This document shows, one piece after another, positions 1 through 13,100 of a stretch of DNA of 64,000 bases. Numbering within the stretch: position 1 is the stretch's first letter; each line of letters opens with the position of its first letter. Source of the stretch: Diprion similis. Taxonomy: Eukaryota > Arthropoda > Insecta > Hymenoptera > Diprionidae. The notes beneath the pieces are model-generated. The model did no database searches, was not told the origin of the DNA, and saw only the letters and a program-made list of their open reading frames with translations. The stretch is from positions 11,903,501 through 11,967,500 of the forward strand of contig NC_060110.1 of NCBI RefSeq assembly GCF_021155765.1. The letters run 5' to 3'. The position numbers and the translations under genes are program-made.

Positions 1-826
1 TATAGCACCACAAGTAGGGGTGGGTTTCAACAGAGATGCTTGGAATAAACTGGAAAAATATGTGAGAAAGATGACTGAAGTTTACACAGATGTGTATGTT
101 TGTACAGGGCCGTTGTTTCTTCCCAAGTAAGTACACGTACAAGTTTGCAAGTGGTATGAGAATTTATCATTTAATGCCATTTATGACTTAAAGTTTGGGT
201 CTTTGACTTCATACAGGTAGCATACTTTTTTATTCATTTTCGTTATAACGCCATTCAATAATTATACATGTATTAACAGAAAAGAAGCTGATGGTAAAAA
301 GTATATAAAATACGAGGTGATTGGCACAAATCATGTGGCTGTACCTACGCACTTTTACAAGGTAATCGTGGGGCAAACTAAAGATGGCAGATTAGAAATG
401 GAAGCCTTTGTAATGCCAAATGCTCCAATAGACAGCACGACACCACTTGCAAGTTTTCAGGTATAACAAAGTCGAAATAGCCTTTTTTTGAAAGAAATTT
501 TTTATCATACCCTATTTTAATCATAAATCAACCTATTCAGACACAATAAAATATAAAACTAATTTTGTGGAATATTATTTGATTCTTTGTCTGAAATATG
601 ATTGCTTTAAAGACACTTATTTGTCAGGATTTAAATATAAACCCTATTTCCCTGTTATATAACAGGATTCAAAATACACTAATAAGATTCTATTCTACAA
701 CACCTAATATTGGTATTACAGGTACCACCAGAAAGTGTCGAACGAGCAGCAGGACTTTTATTCTTTGATAAAATATCACGCGACAAATTATCCAAGATAA
801 ATGGAAAACGCGTTGGATGGACATAA
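1..826 (+). CDS. EndoG: Endonuclease G, mitochondrial (3' part)
   Basis: Three exons carry the C-terminal part of endonuclease G: 2-126, 280-460 and 722-826 (stop TAA 824-826). Introns have GT-AG ends and phases match, giving 136 residues, a little under half of the family's roughly 300. Visible family landmarks are IAPQVG then GFNRDAWNKLE in the first exon, YVCTGPLFLP, YEVIGTNHVAVPTHFYK, AFVMPNAPID, and a final exon ending INGKRVGWT. From the family, this is a metal-dependent DNA/RNA non-specific nuclease of the beta-beta-alpha-metal fold, located in the mitochondrial intermembrane space and released during cell death. The catalytic DRGH segment and the targeting peptide lie left of the window. 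The base-2 frame continues through the window edge. An AATAAA at 968-973 is a plausible poly(A) signal. It faces crumbs tail to tail. Confidence 0.93.
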
Positions 827-3800
827 TGCTTCATCACTATAATAGGAATTGAATGAATTATACACATATAGGGCCTTTTCCTTGACTTTGAACAGAAGGA
901 ATACATGCTTGCACGTAGAAATGCCTTATTTACATCCGAAGCCTGCTCAATCAAATCTTTATCGCATAATAAAAATATTATGCAGCTTGCTACACCTGAC
1001 CTATAGTTCTTTTACACAGCTTCAAAGGAAACGGCCCTGTAAATATATTTTACTTCTGTTGACTACATCTATAGATTTCTTTTATTTTGTTCGAATTGTA
1101 AATACTCATATACCCTTCCAGTCGGAGCTAAAATTTTGAATTAACGAGAGCAAAACATATAGTTGAGTTTCTTAAAAAACACTATGTGTTATGTAAATGA
1201 TATTTTCACTTTCAAGTCAGTAACAAAATAACAGCTCCTATTGGTGCCACATGACCCACAATGCGTGTTTAAATATACCCAAGACCTGTTGTACCACAGC
1301 AAATTGAAATTGAGCTGAACTTTAAGGTGTACTTGAGAGCACGAATCCAGTTCTACAAATGGATAAAAATGAAATTAAGATCTACTTTAATTTCAAATAA
1401 CACAGAGTAATCGGGTCTCATATGTAGATACTGTACAAATTTTTTCTTGTCTTCGGTTTTTCGCAATGTAAATATTACCGCATCATGAGCAAAAAAAATA
1501 TACAGATAAATATTTTCAAATGACTTGCAAATTTCATCATTCTGTACTAGCCCATGTCCCATTAACTTAATATCAATGAATTTCAGAGTAATATGGGGTA
1601 AATTTACCATCCAAACATTTTTCATTCAAGTTCTGTAAAAAAAAATAAAAATTTTATATTTACATGTTTTGGAATAAATGTATACAATTTTATTTTGTAC
1701 AACAAGCTGATTTATATGCTTTAATATAGTAAAGGAGCACTGTTTGATGATTTTCTGTTTTACGAATTGTAAAAGTAATTATATAAACTTCGTACAGACC
1801 TATTCTCTCTCTATGAAATATGTTCATTAATACCTGTTTCGAAATTAATTTGATACTGATTGAAGTTGTATTTCATATTAGACTTGCTGCTACCGTATAG
1901 CTGTGTACTACGAGTGGATATTTTGCAAATAAATTTTATTACAGATATACTATAATTCTGATCTTATTATTACAACTGAAGTTTTATGTAAGCAGAACTA
2001 TATATATATAGTTCTGATATATGCGTGTGTCATGCATATACATGTATGTATATATATATATGTATAAGTGAATGCAGTCAACTCTTACATAAACTATGAA
2101 TCAAAAGAAAATTCTGCATGCAAGTTGCAGTTACTAAACGCCACAGTGATTTCGATTTAGTGTAAACATACTGATCAATGTTGCAATGTATGCAAATCAT
2201 TCTTGTTCACAGAAACTCAAACTTTAACCCCGAACATTATACAAGACGAATAACACGACTTTGTAAAATCGTAAAATTCTCCCAATCCAGTCATTTGTAA
2301 AAATTAAATTCGTTGAAATTCTTTCCTACAATCGAAAACTTTCACTACAATTACTTTGGTCGTCATGGTAAATGTTACATACCAAATTAAAAATCAATTT
2401 TAAATACTAAATATGTATAGAAATCTTATCCATAAAAACCACTATTATTATCCTTAACTTATAATCTACAGTATTTACAAGAATAATTAACAGAGTGCTG
2501 TTTTGAAAATCATATTTTCAGACTCATCAAACAAAACAAAATGCATTTCTAAAATGATTCAAGCACTTTCATACTGTTCATAAATAGATTATAATTATCG
2601 ATATCATTATTCTTATTATTATCAATAATCCTTCACTCATATTTGCGGTTATTGCTCACGTTTAAGTAAAGACATCAAATTATGCTTCAGAGATCTTTTA
2701 ATTGAGTCAAATATTGGGAATATTTTCAGTACTATAACTCTATATATACATATAGAGACATTCTGGAGTGGTTGTACATATATATTAGGCACTAAATGGA
2801 CGGGTTGCGTTATACTTATATGCCTTTTTCAATATTATAAGTAAATTATTCAACATTAAGGACACTTATTATCGCTTAAGTACACTTTGAATGGTTTAGT
2901 TTAGTTTAAGTATCACTGTTAATCTTATACTGAGCATGTATAGGAACCTACTAGAGTGCATTTATTTGTATGTTTTCGGAATGTATTGTAACGACACATA
3001 TTTAGGTCTCTTTTTTGTTTTATAACACCAGTTTCTGCATACCAGGTGTTATTATTGTCATCCTAAAAGACCGTCATAAATTGACTAGTCAATAATGAGA
3101 AAAGTTAAATTTAAAAGACTATCAAATCATATGAAATTGCAGGACAGATAAAGTGCGATGCAAGTAGCCCAATTGCTAATAAAAGTCAGAATTTCGTTTA
3201 AAACTCAATACTGCATAACGATGCTACTTGTTTTCGCGTTCGTTCAAAACAGCAACAACTCCATAAACCTGATTGTCGGCTGATTTGATATATACTGCGT
3301 CTAAAGTAAACTGCTTGAAAAATTCATTGTTAATTATGACAATATAACAAATTATAATTATAGAAAAATCTTTCAGAACTTGGGAAAATGCACTCATGAA
3401 GCAGTTATCCTGAAACTCAATCACGATCACTACTTATTACGCTGCTCAAATAAAAATAAAAAAATTACCTAATTGTTTCTAAGTAATTCAGTTACTGTAA
3501 GTAGTGCATTTTAAGAACCGCAATATAATATTCATGTACATGAGTAAAACTTGACAACTTTTGGTAATTTGTCATCTGTTAGAAAGTAAAACGATCAATA
3601 CAATTCAGATTGACACATGCTTTAGTCTTTTCTCTTCAGAAACTAGATTTTGATTCAATTGAAAATTCATCAGTTTCAATATAAGCGAGTTCACAAACTA
3701 AATGAACATTCGCCTAATGTACGTACAAACAATCGTTTCTATTACTTATCTATACTCTTATTAACTGGTGTTATGACAAAAATATTGTTTACAAAATCTC

Positions 3801-3888
3801 ATTGCGGCTGAGGAGTAAACGAAACAATAACTTATTCAAGGGACTAGGTTTAACTGACGACAACTCTTGTTTATACACTTTAAATTCC
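827..3888. other. Tail-to-tail spacer and 3' UTRs (EndoG / crumbs)
   Basis: There is no credible gene here. The left part should be EndoG 3' UTR, with AATAAA on the + strand at 968-973. The right part should be crumbs 3' UTR on the - strand. The nearest minus-strand AATAAA (TTTATT on +) that I found is at 2961-2966, implying a 3' UTR of about 0.9 kb, though other sites are possible. Short TA/TG runs occur at about 2000-2065. ORFs here are short and lack family resemblance. Confidence 0.6.
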
Positions 3889-4116
3889 CTAGATCAATCT
3901 CTCTTCCGGCGGAGGTTTCATCACATTGTCCATCTCTACTCTGGGATTACTGAATTCTTGAGCACTGGGGCTATATGTACCGCGAGTTGCCCGTTTTTTC
4001 CGAGCCATCATAAAAAGGGCTATTAATGATCCTGCACCAATTAGAAGTAAACAACCCACAATGGGACCAACTATGACAGCAATATCCAGTGCTTGACTGC
4101 CCAAAGTGAGTTTTGG
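3889..4116 (-). other. crb: crumbs last exon: transmembrane helix and ERLI tail
   Basis: This exon holds the membrane-spanning helix and the whole cytoplasmic tail. After the helix come basic stop-transfer residues (ARKKRA), then a FERM-binding-like stretch with conserved Tyr, Pro and Glu, then PPPEERLI and the stop at 3889-3891. Having the complete tail on one exon matches the conserved functional unit that recruits Stardust/PALS1, Par-6 and FERM proteins. Confidence 0.95.
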
Positions 4117-7100
4117 CTGAAAAAATAAAGATTAATTACATCAAGATCACAAGAAAACACTTCTCATTATTAAATTTTTACAATGTAGCACTTTTGAGCT
4201 CGGAGTTGCCCCTCCTCCCTCCCATACCGCAGCTCTAGTGATAACTCTAACATTGTGGGTGGTTTGAACATCCAGGGACTAAAATTTGATTCAATGCCGA
4301 ATTGTCTTACCTCTGTACAATTATGACCATTGTAATCTGAGGTGCAGTGACAAATATAACCAGAATCATCAAGACACGTGCATGTTCCTTCGTTTTGGCA
4401 TGGTTTCTAGAACGTGAATTTGTGTGTATAAAGTTCAATGTACTTCAACCGGAAAATATATTGTAATAAACGACATATACATCTTACTTATTTGGTAAAC
4501 AAGGTTGTGATTAAAAATTCTCCGCACTCAAGAAACTCACCTGAATACACGGATCTAAAACTTCACAGTTTCTACCACAATAACCTGGGATACAGCTGCA
4601 TTGATAACTTCCTGGTAAATTTTCACAGTGACCATTTTCACAATTCACCGGCATCTGTGCACATTCGTCAATGTCTATTGAACAGTCAGAGCCGTTAAAG
4701 CCCGTAGGAGAACAATCACACTTGAAATTGTTCACCTCATCCAAACATTTCCCTCCATTTTTGCACGGAACATTTCCGTTAATATCAGCAGCGCAATCAT
4801 CTATATCCGTTTCACAGTACATTCCAGTGTAGCCAGCAACACATGTACATTGTGGAGTCTGTAAAATAAAGTGACGAGATTTTTTGTTTACCTACAAGAC
4901 CACGAATTTAGGAGCTCTCATCGATATCTGTACTTAGTAGCTTTTTAGCTTACAAACAATAGTCAAATCAATTTAATTGAGGAAAAGTAGAAAAATTATA
5001 AACTTTCATATCCAGTATTAGTTATGATTTCCTAATTATGTACCTGATAGAGATAATCACATCTTCCGCCATGCTGGCACTTATTGGGCATGCAATATGG
5101 GGTGTCGCAGAATTGTCCTTCAAAGCCTGGCATACATGTGCACGTGAAGTTATTACCAGTTTTCGCATTAACTATATCCGTACAAGTAGAACCATTTTTG
5201 CACTTGTGGTCCTCACATGTAATTATTCTCACTTCCTCACATAAATTGCCTGTAAATTGATCCGGACATTCGCAACGGAATGACCCAGGGAGATTCACGC
5301 AAACACCATCATGCTGACAAGTAGTAACACTTACACACTCATTGATATCTTCGTCACAACTGAAATATGTTTCAGTACAGAGATTAAACGGACTCTTAAC
5401 AATTAGCTCAGTTACTTTATGTGAAGCTGTAATATCTATTGTTATGAAATAGAACAGCAATACGAGTGTATATCTATATGAAGCACTGGCCAGTTATCTC
5501 TTAGTTTTTGTAACTTCCTCCATTTGCTAAAAATTGATTATAAAATGCAAAAAAGTCAATATTACTTACAGCCAGCCCTGCCACCCGCTAGTGCATTCAC
5601 AAGTATAGTTTGCTATCTTATCCATGCACATAGATCCATGTTTACATTTGTTATCTATACATTCATCGATATCTACTGAGCAATCATCTTCTGCATAGCC
5701 AGGCAGACAGTCACAAATGTAACTGTTGGCTTCGTCTAAGCAGTGACCGTCGTTTTTACAATCACTTTCAAAACACAGACGACATCCAATATTTTCATAA
5801 TTGGACAGATTGCCTACGACTTGTAGAGAAAGGTATTCCGTTGGTGTGAAATTGGCATTCTGATACACTTCGTCATAAGTAAAGTAGTGCAAGAGCATAG
5901 CACCAATTCTCACTTCACCTAGACAACCCTTGAAGGCATCACCTGAAAATTTGTTTTTCAAATTATAATCAAATAATCATTATAAATGAATGATGTAGTA
6001 TTGTTGTAAGCAATGTGGATTATACAGTACAGACTAAATTAAACTGTGCTTTGAGATCGGAGGTAATGTATAATATTTAGTGTATATACTTTAAGTTAAC
6101 TACCTAACACAAGACTGTGTGGTGGAGTTATAGTAGTCATCATGTGCTGAGGGTATTCAACGGAATTTCCATCAACAGTATTTCCACCACTGTAGGTACT
6201 GTTTGTCCCGAAGGTTACATAACCATTTCTGTCTGATAATTCACCACCGAGACCACCCAGCGTCACTGTTCCCGTAGACAGCAGCTCATACCACATAGAG
6301 AAACTAAAATTTGGACTTGAATGTGGTATTGTTTCATCGTTTGAATTTGCATATCCAGACTCAATTGAATCATTGTTCAACTTGATCACAATAGACGTCC
6401 AGTTTCCATCTGGCTCATTTTTTCCAAAGGATAAAGTTCCATGATTATTATAATCTAATCTCCACGAGATTGTGATATTGTCTCTGAAAACAGACACTAC
6501 AAAATTCTGATTTCCACTCTTCGGTGCTATATGCATCAATACGCCACCGGTACGTGATCGGTATGTAATTTCAATAGTGTCTGTTGTCGATTCAGTTACA
6601 TTTTGATCTTCAGATTGTTTATATGTGTAAGTAAATACGTCGTTACTGCCATTAAAAGTAGCATTTGCTACACATTCATATCCATCATCTAAATTCTGAC
6701 ACCTTGATCCAGTTGGACAGTCCTGCAGCTGACAAAATTCCATTTCTTGGCACATCTTACCCGTGTATCCTCTCGGACACTGACACCAAAAGTCATTCCA
6801 CGTAACATGGCATGTTCCATTGTGATAACATGGATTACTATTGCAAACCGGATCAGAGACAACACCCTCCAAAACTTTTTCTCTGTCGAGTACGACCGTG
6901 CCAAATTCAATTGGTGTAGGTATGTCTTTTGCCTTTAGTGGATAAAATTCAACTACCATAGTTTGAGAACCGTTTGATATTTGCACATCTTGTATTATGC
7001 CTTTGAAATTGCTCTGAGGTGTTTGTTGTATGTCTGTTTGTCGATTGTCTGCCTGTCTACTAGATCTAGGCGCCTGACGAGGCAAACCGCCTAAGTACAA

Positions 7101-10100
7101 AACTGTTACATTTGATTGTCCTGTAGCACCGATCGTTTTTCGGAAATATTCACTTCCGTTTATTTTAACTTGTACTAAAGTCACATTCCTAACAACTTGT
7201 ATCAGATGATAATTTCCCTGGTTTAGTTTAACACCACCAACAGTGTATGCTTCTGATCCATTGAACTGTATTTGTACCAGTAATTCTCCATGTTCTAGCA
7301 GAGCACGAATGTAAGGTTTCTCCTGTTTACCATCAAATTGGGCACTCGATTCAGAACCCAAATAAAATATATCACCTGTATCTTGTCGAGTTCTAATGAA
7401 CATTGATATGTCTACAATTGATCTGATTGCACGTCTTGCCAAATCATTTACTTTTACTGTAACATAACCATCAGTGATGTTTCCATATCCAAAAGTGGCA
7501 GCCGTCATATTATACTGACAGGTGTGACCAAGATACGGGCGCTCACACATGCAGGAAAAATCTCGCCATCTATCCGTGCAGTGACCACCATTTTTACATG
7601 GATTTGGTAAACATTGCTCTGTGCGGTGGCAACCTGATTCTACGTCTACCATCTGAACAGAACTAGATTGCAGCCCAGTGTATATCTAAAAGAATCGTTT
7701 ACATGAATTAATTGGCACCCATTCTTACACCAAGAAGCACTTATGCTCGAACTTGGCAAAAAGTTCGCGAAAAGATTACTATGAAAACTAAAAAGTACAT
7801 ACCCATTCTCCATTTATGATAACATCTTCGGTACAGCCAATGAAAAATGATGGCCCATGAGTCAATCTGCTCAGATAAGATAATGTGCCACCAATGTAAG
7901 TAGTTGGAAAGGATGTGTGGCTAGCATTTCCTTCATTCAGATTGATTGGATAAATCGTTTGTTCTTCATTGGCAGATAGAACTATATGCGTGGTGTTGAT
8001 AGCAACAAATACTTTTTGCCACTGAGAATTATTAAGACCAGTACCAATGAAAACACCCTCCCACCTGTTCAGTATACTGGAATGCAAATTTAACTTGCCG
8101 TTAACTAATTCCAGTATGTAAAATGTGGAACCTTTACCCATAGCTATTAAACCATTAGGTAGCGTTGTTCGAAATCGAAATTGTATGTCATATCCTTCAT
8201 CTCTGGTTGTGTTTACCAGTACATAAGAACTTCCTTGCAATGACATAGTTGTTACCTAACATAAACAAAACATTGAGATTTATTTTATTAGGCAATAAGC
8301 ATAATGTATGTAAAGATCTGATTGAGACGAGAGGTTTGACTTGATAATAACAAGATAAAGATGATAATTTTTGGAATTACACAAATCAAACCAATGCTAG
8401 CCACTTCCGTGAATATGTTAACTACAAAAATTCATCAATCACTTAATGAAATATAAAAAAATTTGAAGTAGGGAGATATATGCGTGATCTAGTGGTTATA
8501 CAATGCTGCGTGTGATGATTTCTTATTACACGTGCAAAGTACTACAGTACTTAGGATTTATAAATCAAATACTTTGGTATTTACCAATTCCTTGAGTTTG
8601 ATAAGAAAATGAAATAAATTATATTATAAACCATTGAGACGGTTCCAATATAAATAAACTTCATTAACAAATATACTTACAATATCACACATTTCCCCAT
8701 GAAATCCATTAGGACACGTGCAGTTGAACCTATGTTCTGTTTCATCGACCAAGTATGGCCAACATGTTCCACCGTTTTGGCATGCATTGCCTTGGCAACC
8801 AATCAATGGTACCGAACAGTTTTTTCCACCGAATCCAGAGACACATAGACAAGAATAGTCCGCTTTTCCATCTAAACACGTACCATTTACGCATGGTGTA
8901 TACTTTTTGCATTCGTCGATGTCAGTTTGGCAATGTGTACCCTCAAAACCATAATCACAGTCGCACTTATATCCACCGATTCTGTCCATGCATGTACCGC
9001 TCACGCAGGGGTTACTTTCGCATTCGTTGATATTTATTTCACAGTTTTTACCTATTACACCCGATACGCAAATGCATTCGTAACTGAAAATTAAAATAAA
9101 ATAATTAATATAAATGGCATTTTAGCAATCATTTAAGTTCCATTCAGTGTCGGCGTTTGTTCGGCATTGATTCATAAGGTCAATTTTAAATCACGGTTTA
9201 CAATAATAGCTTACCGCCTGCTTCTGTAAGAGACATACAGCCCATGTTAACAAGTATTCACATACATATTTTTGTCAATTGTTGTATCTTGTTACTTGAT
9301 ATTACTTGTTAAAAGGTAAGTTATGCAAACTGTGGTGAACACTGAAATCATTATGGCTCTAGGTAATGTTAATAACAGCTTACCCGCTAGCATTCTCATA
9401 GCTGAAGTTTCTTGTGAATATTGCTGGTAAAGTTGATGCGTTACTCTTATACAGTTCCCGGTTTGATCTTTCAAGGCAGGTACCATTAAACTGGCAAGGC
9501 GAACTTTCGCATTCATCAACATCTTTTTCACAATTTAGTCCTGTGTATCCCTCGTAACATTGACAGTTGTATGATAGGATACCATCTACACATTTGGCTC
9601 CGTTCATACATGGACCTGACTGGCAATCGTCGATATTGAACTCGCAATTTGGACCCTCAAATCCAGTATCAGTGCAATTACAGGTGTAATTATTAATACC
9701 ATCAATACATTCACCGTAATTTAGGCAAGGTGACGACTGGCAGTCATCAATATTTATTTCACAATTATTTCCAATAAAACCGAGTGAGCATATGCAAGAG
9801 TAAAATGCAATATTATCTACACAAGTTGCACCATTTATGCAAGGATTGCTTAAGCACTCGTCCACATCTATATCGCAAGTTTTGCCAGCATAACCTTGCT
9901 GACAACTACATTCGAATGCATTTATTCGGTCAATGCACGTTGCATTATTTTTACATGGACCACATAAACATTCATCAATTTCCATCTCACAATGATCTCC
10001 TGAGAAACCTGGTCTGCAGAAGCAATCGTAACTTCCATTTGTATTTACACAAATTCCGTTGTTGCACAAGGAGTTCCCGTACATCAAACACTCATCCACA

Positions 10101-13100
10101 TCTTGATCGCAGGCTGTACCTAGATTGACAAAAGTTCTGATTAATAATGATTATTTGCTGTATAAAACAATATCATAATGTGCTGACTATAAGTCAAGGA
10201 TTTCAGAGTTTGATGTAACTTAAGATCTTATAAATGGGGTCAAGTCGTACCTGGTAATAGGGCACCATGGCAAAATGAGGCACATCATTCTGTTTCTATT
10301 TACTTACATCCAATAAAAATATTCGACTTTTTCAGCTCAAAAAAAAAAGATGTTTCCTTGAGAGACAATTATGGTGCAGTCATAAAATATTAAATAAAAA
10401 AAATTATCCATACGATTTTCGACCTGCGTTACTGTGCAATTCAAAATCTTGTTTCAAGGAATAACACACTTTTTTCTATATTATTCTTCAAGTGTCAACC
10501 AATAAGTTCTGCAATAATCTAAAGAGGTTGTACACAAGGAAATGACCATTTCTAGTTTTAATTCTCGTTATTAATTACCTATGCAACATAATAATAATAT
10601 TATTGAACTGTTCATTGTGTCCTTAGTAGAAAATAAGCAATCGAACAGCAAACAAAATGAAAATAAGGGTTAAAAAGGGTATTGACAAAAAAATGGATTA
10701 GTAATAGTTGTAACACGAATTTCATGATCGATGGACTTATTCACTAACTTTCCAGTTACACGTAACCGGTACTGGAACAACGGTACTGTGGAACTGCAGT
10801 GACATAGCGGTAAAGTTATTGAATGCTTTGGAGAATAGACAAAATACAACAACAACAACAACAACAACAATTGCAGACCTATAGTGAAATAAGATGTGCT
10901 ACAGAAAAATATGACAGATGAAGTGAAACTTGGAAAATGCGTGCTCTGCTCAAATAAAGTTCTATTACCAATTTAAAATATGGGTAATCTTCAATTTAAA
11001 TAATATAATACGTGAAACTAGTTCATATCATGACATATACCTAACAATACACGCTTGGAAAGTACGGAATATTTGCACAATTTGATTTAGTTATTGAAAA
11101 ATTTCCTGAAATTGTATTTCGGAATTAGGATTTCATTTGTGTCCGTTAACTTATCGTCAGCACAATACAATAATTCAATGATAAAAGTGAATCAGGTTCA
11201 CGAATTTCCCTTGCCTGTGTATCCTTTATTGCATTCACACTCGTAATTGTCACTTAAATCAATGCATGAACCATTGTTGCATGGTTTAAGTGCACAGTGA
11301 TCAACAATTAAAGTACAGTTTGGGCCTCTATAGCCATCTCTGCATCTACATTCATAACCATCTATTGCATCAACACAGACCCTGTCATCTGGACATATTG
11401 CACCAGTGCACTCGTCAATATCAATATCGCAAATCTTCCCTATGAATCCTGGGGGGCACTTGCAGTCATAATCTGTTCTTGACCTTGCCACAAGGGTACA
11501 AGTACCATTATTCACACAGGGATTAATTGCACAAGCATCATATTCTCGGTCGCAATTATCTCCCACAAAATCGCGAGTACAATTGCAAGAGTAGCCATTA
11601 ATTTTGTTGATGCATTTGCCTCCGTTTTGGCAAGGTTGCGAAAGACACTCGTCAATGTCAATATGGCAGTTTTTACCTGTTGAAACATTAACTTTATTGC
11701 AATTTCACAGTAGGCTTAGAGCAAGAAATAGAAAAACGAGTTCATGAGGATAATCAAAACAAATGCTCAAATATTAAAAAAACCAGATTGACACAATAAT
11801 TTGAGTTTAGAATGTGAGTGCAAAACAAGATGTAGAGTATTGAGCGTCAGAACAACTATACGAAGCAGTAGAATTTTTAATTATATTCATTCACACAAAG
11901 AGTTTCAGAAAAATTAAGAAAATATTCATTATGTTGTGAGACATGCACATTACAGCAAACACCGATGAATGTTAAGTATGCAACAAGCCAAATATTATGT
12001 GATGTATTGATGAGAAAATTCCACGTTGCGTTTTAATCACAAACATCAAGATTCAATTCTATATATACATATGTAACATATGTATATTATGGACCTGACA
12101 TGTTTCAAAATCAAATAAGTGTCTTCAGACTTTTACTAGATTCAAACACATAATGGCTACTGGTTTCAAATGAGTTATAAGTTACAAGGAGCAACGTAAA
12201 TTATTAAATTTACCAGTATAGCCAGAGAGGCACTGACAGTAGTAACTATTTAACTGGTCAATGCAAGTCGCACCATTACGACAAGGGTCACTCGCACATT
12301 CGTCCAAATCAATTGAGCACTCGGGCCCAGTCCATCCAGGTTCACAACTGCAGTAGTAGCCTCCTGACTGAGTAGTAAATATCAACGATAAAGCGTGCGA
12401 GTAAGTTAACACAGTAATATTAAAGTACCATAAAGTATGTTCTGTGAATAACCTACTGATGTATTAAATTACTGAATTAAGGTAGGGGAAAAGCTGAGTA
12501 CATTGACTCGAAATTGTAATTCAGTTACTCAAAAAAAAAAAAATATATGAAAATTGAAGTCCAATTATTGGTCAAGTCACGAGATCAGATACAATAACGG
12601 ACCAATAAGATTGAGAAAAATATCATATAAATTTATGAGAACTGTGGTAATTTTGAAATAGAGATTTAATCAGAGGTAGCTGTTTGTGATGATGTGCACG
12701 AAATACTTACATAATCATGGCAAGCAGATGCTTGTTTGCAAGGCATGTCTCTACAGGTGATTTGTAGTTCACATTGAAGTCCTGTCCAAAATCTAGGACA
12801 TTGACAAACAATGCCATGAGCGGTTTCAATGCAGGTGCCCCCATTCAGACATGCCGAACACTGATCAGAAACAAGTTCTGTACATGATGATCCTAATATG
12901 CGAACATTAAAACATGACAGAACAAAAAATCACAAAATGCAATGAAGTGAGGAAACAATGCATGCGCATTACATACAAAAGCAAGGATAATCATTAGAAA
13001 TAGAAATAAATTTAGTAATACATGGTAAATGAATCATGCAAACAGTAATCATTTTGCTGCTGTTGTCATTCTATACTATGGAACAATGATCATCCAACTT

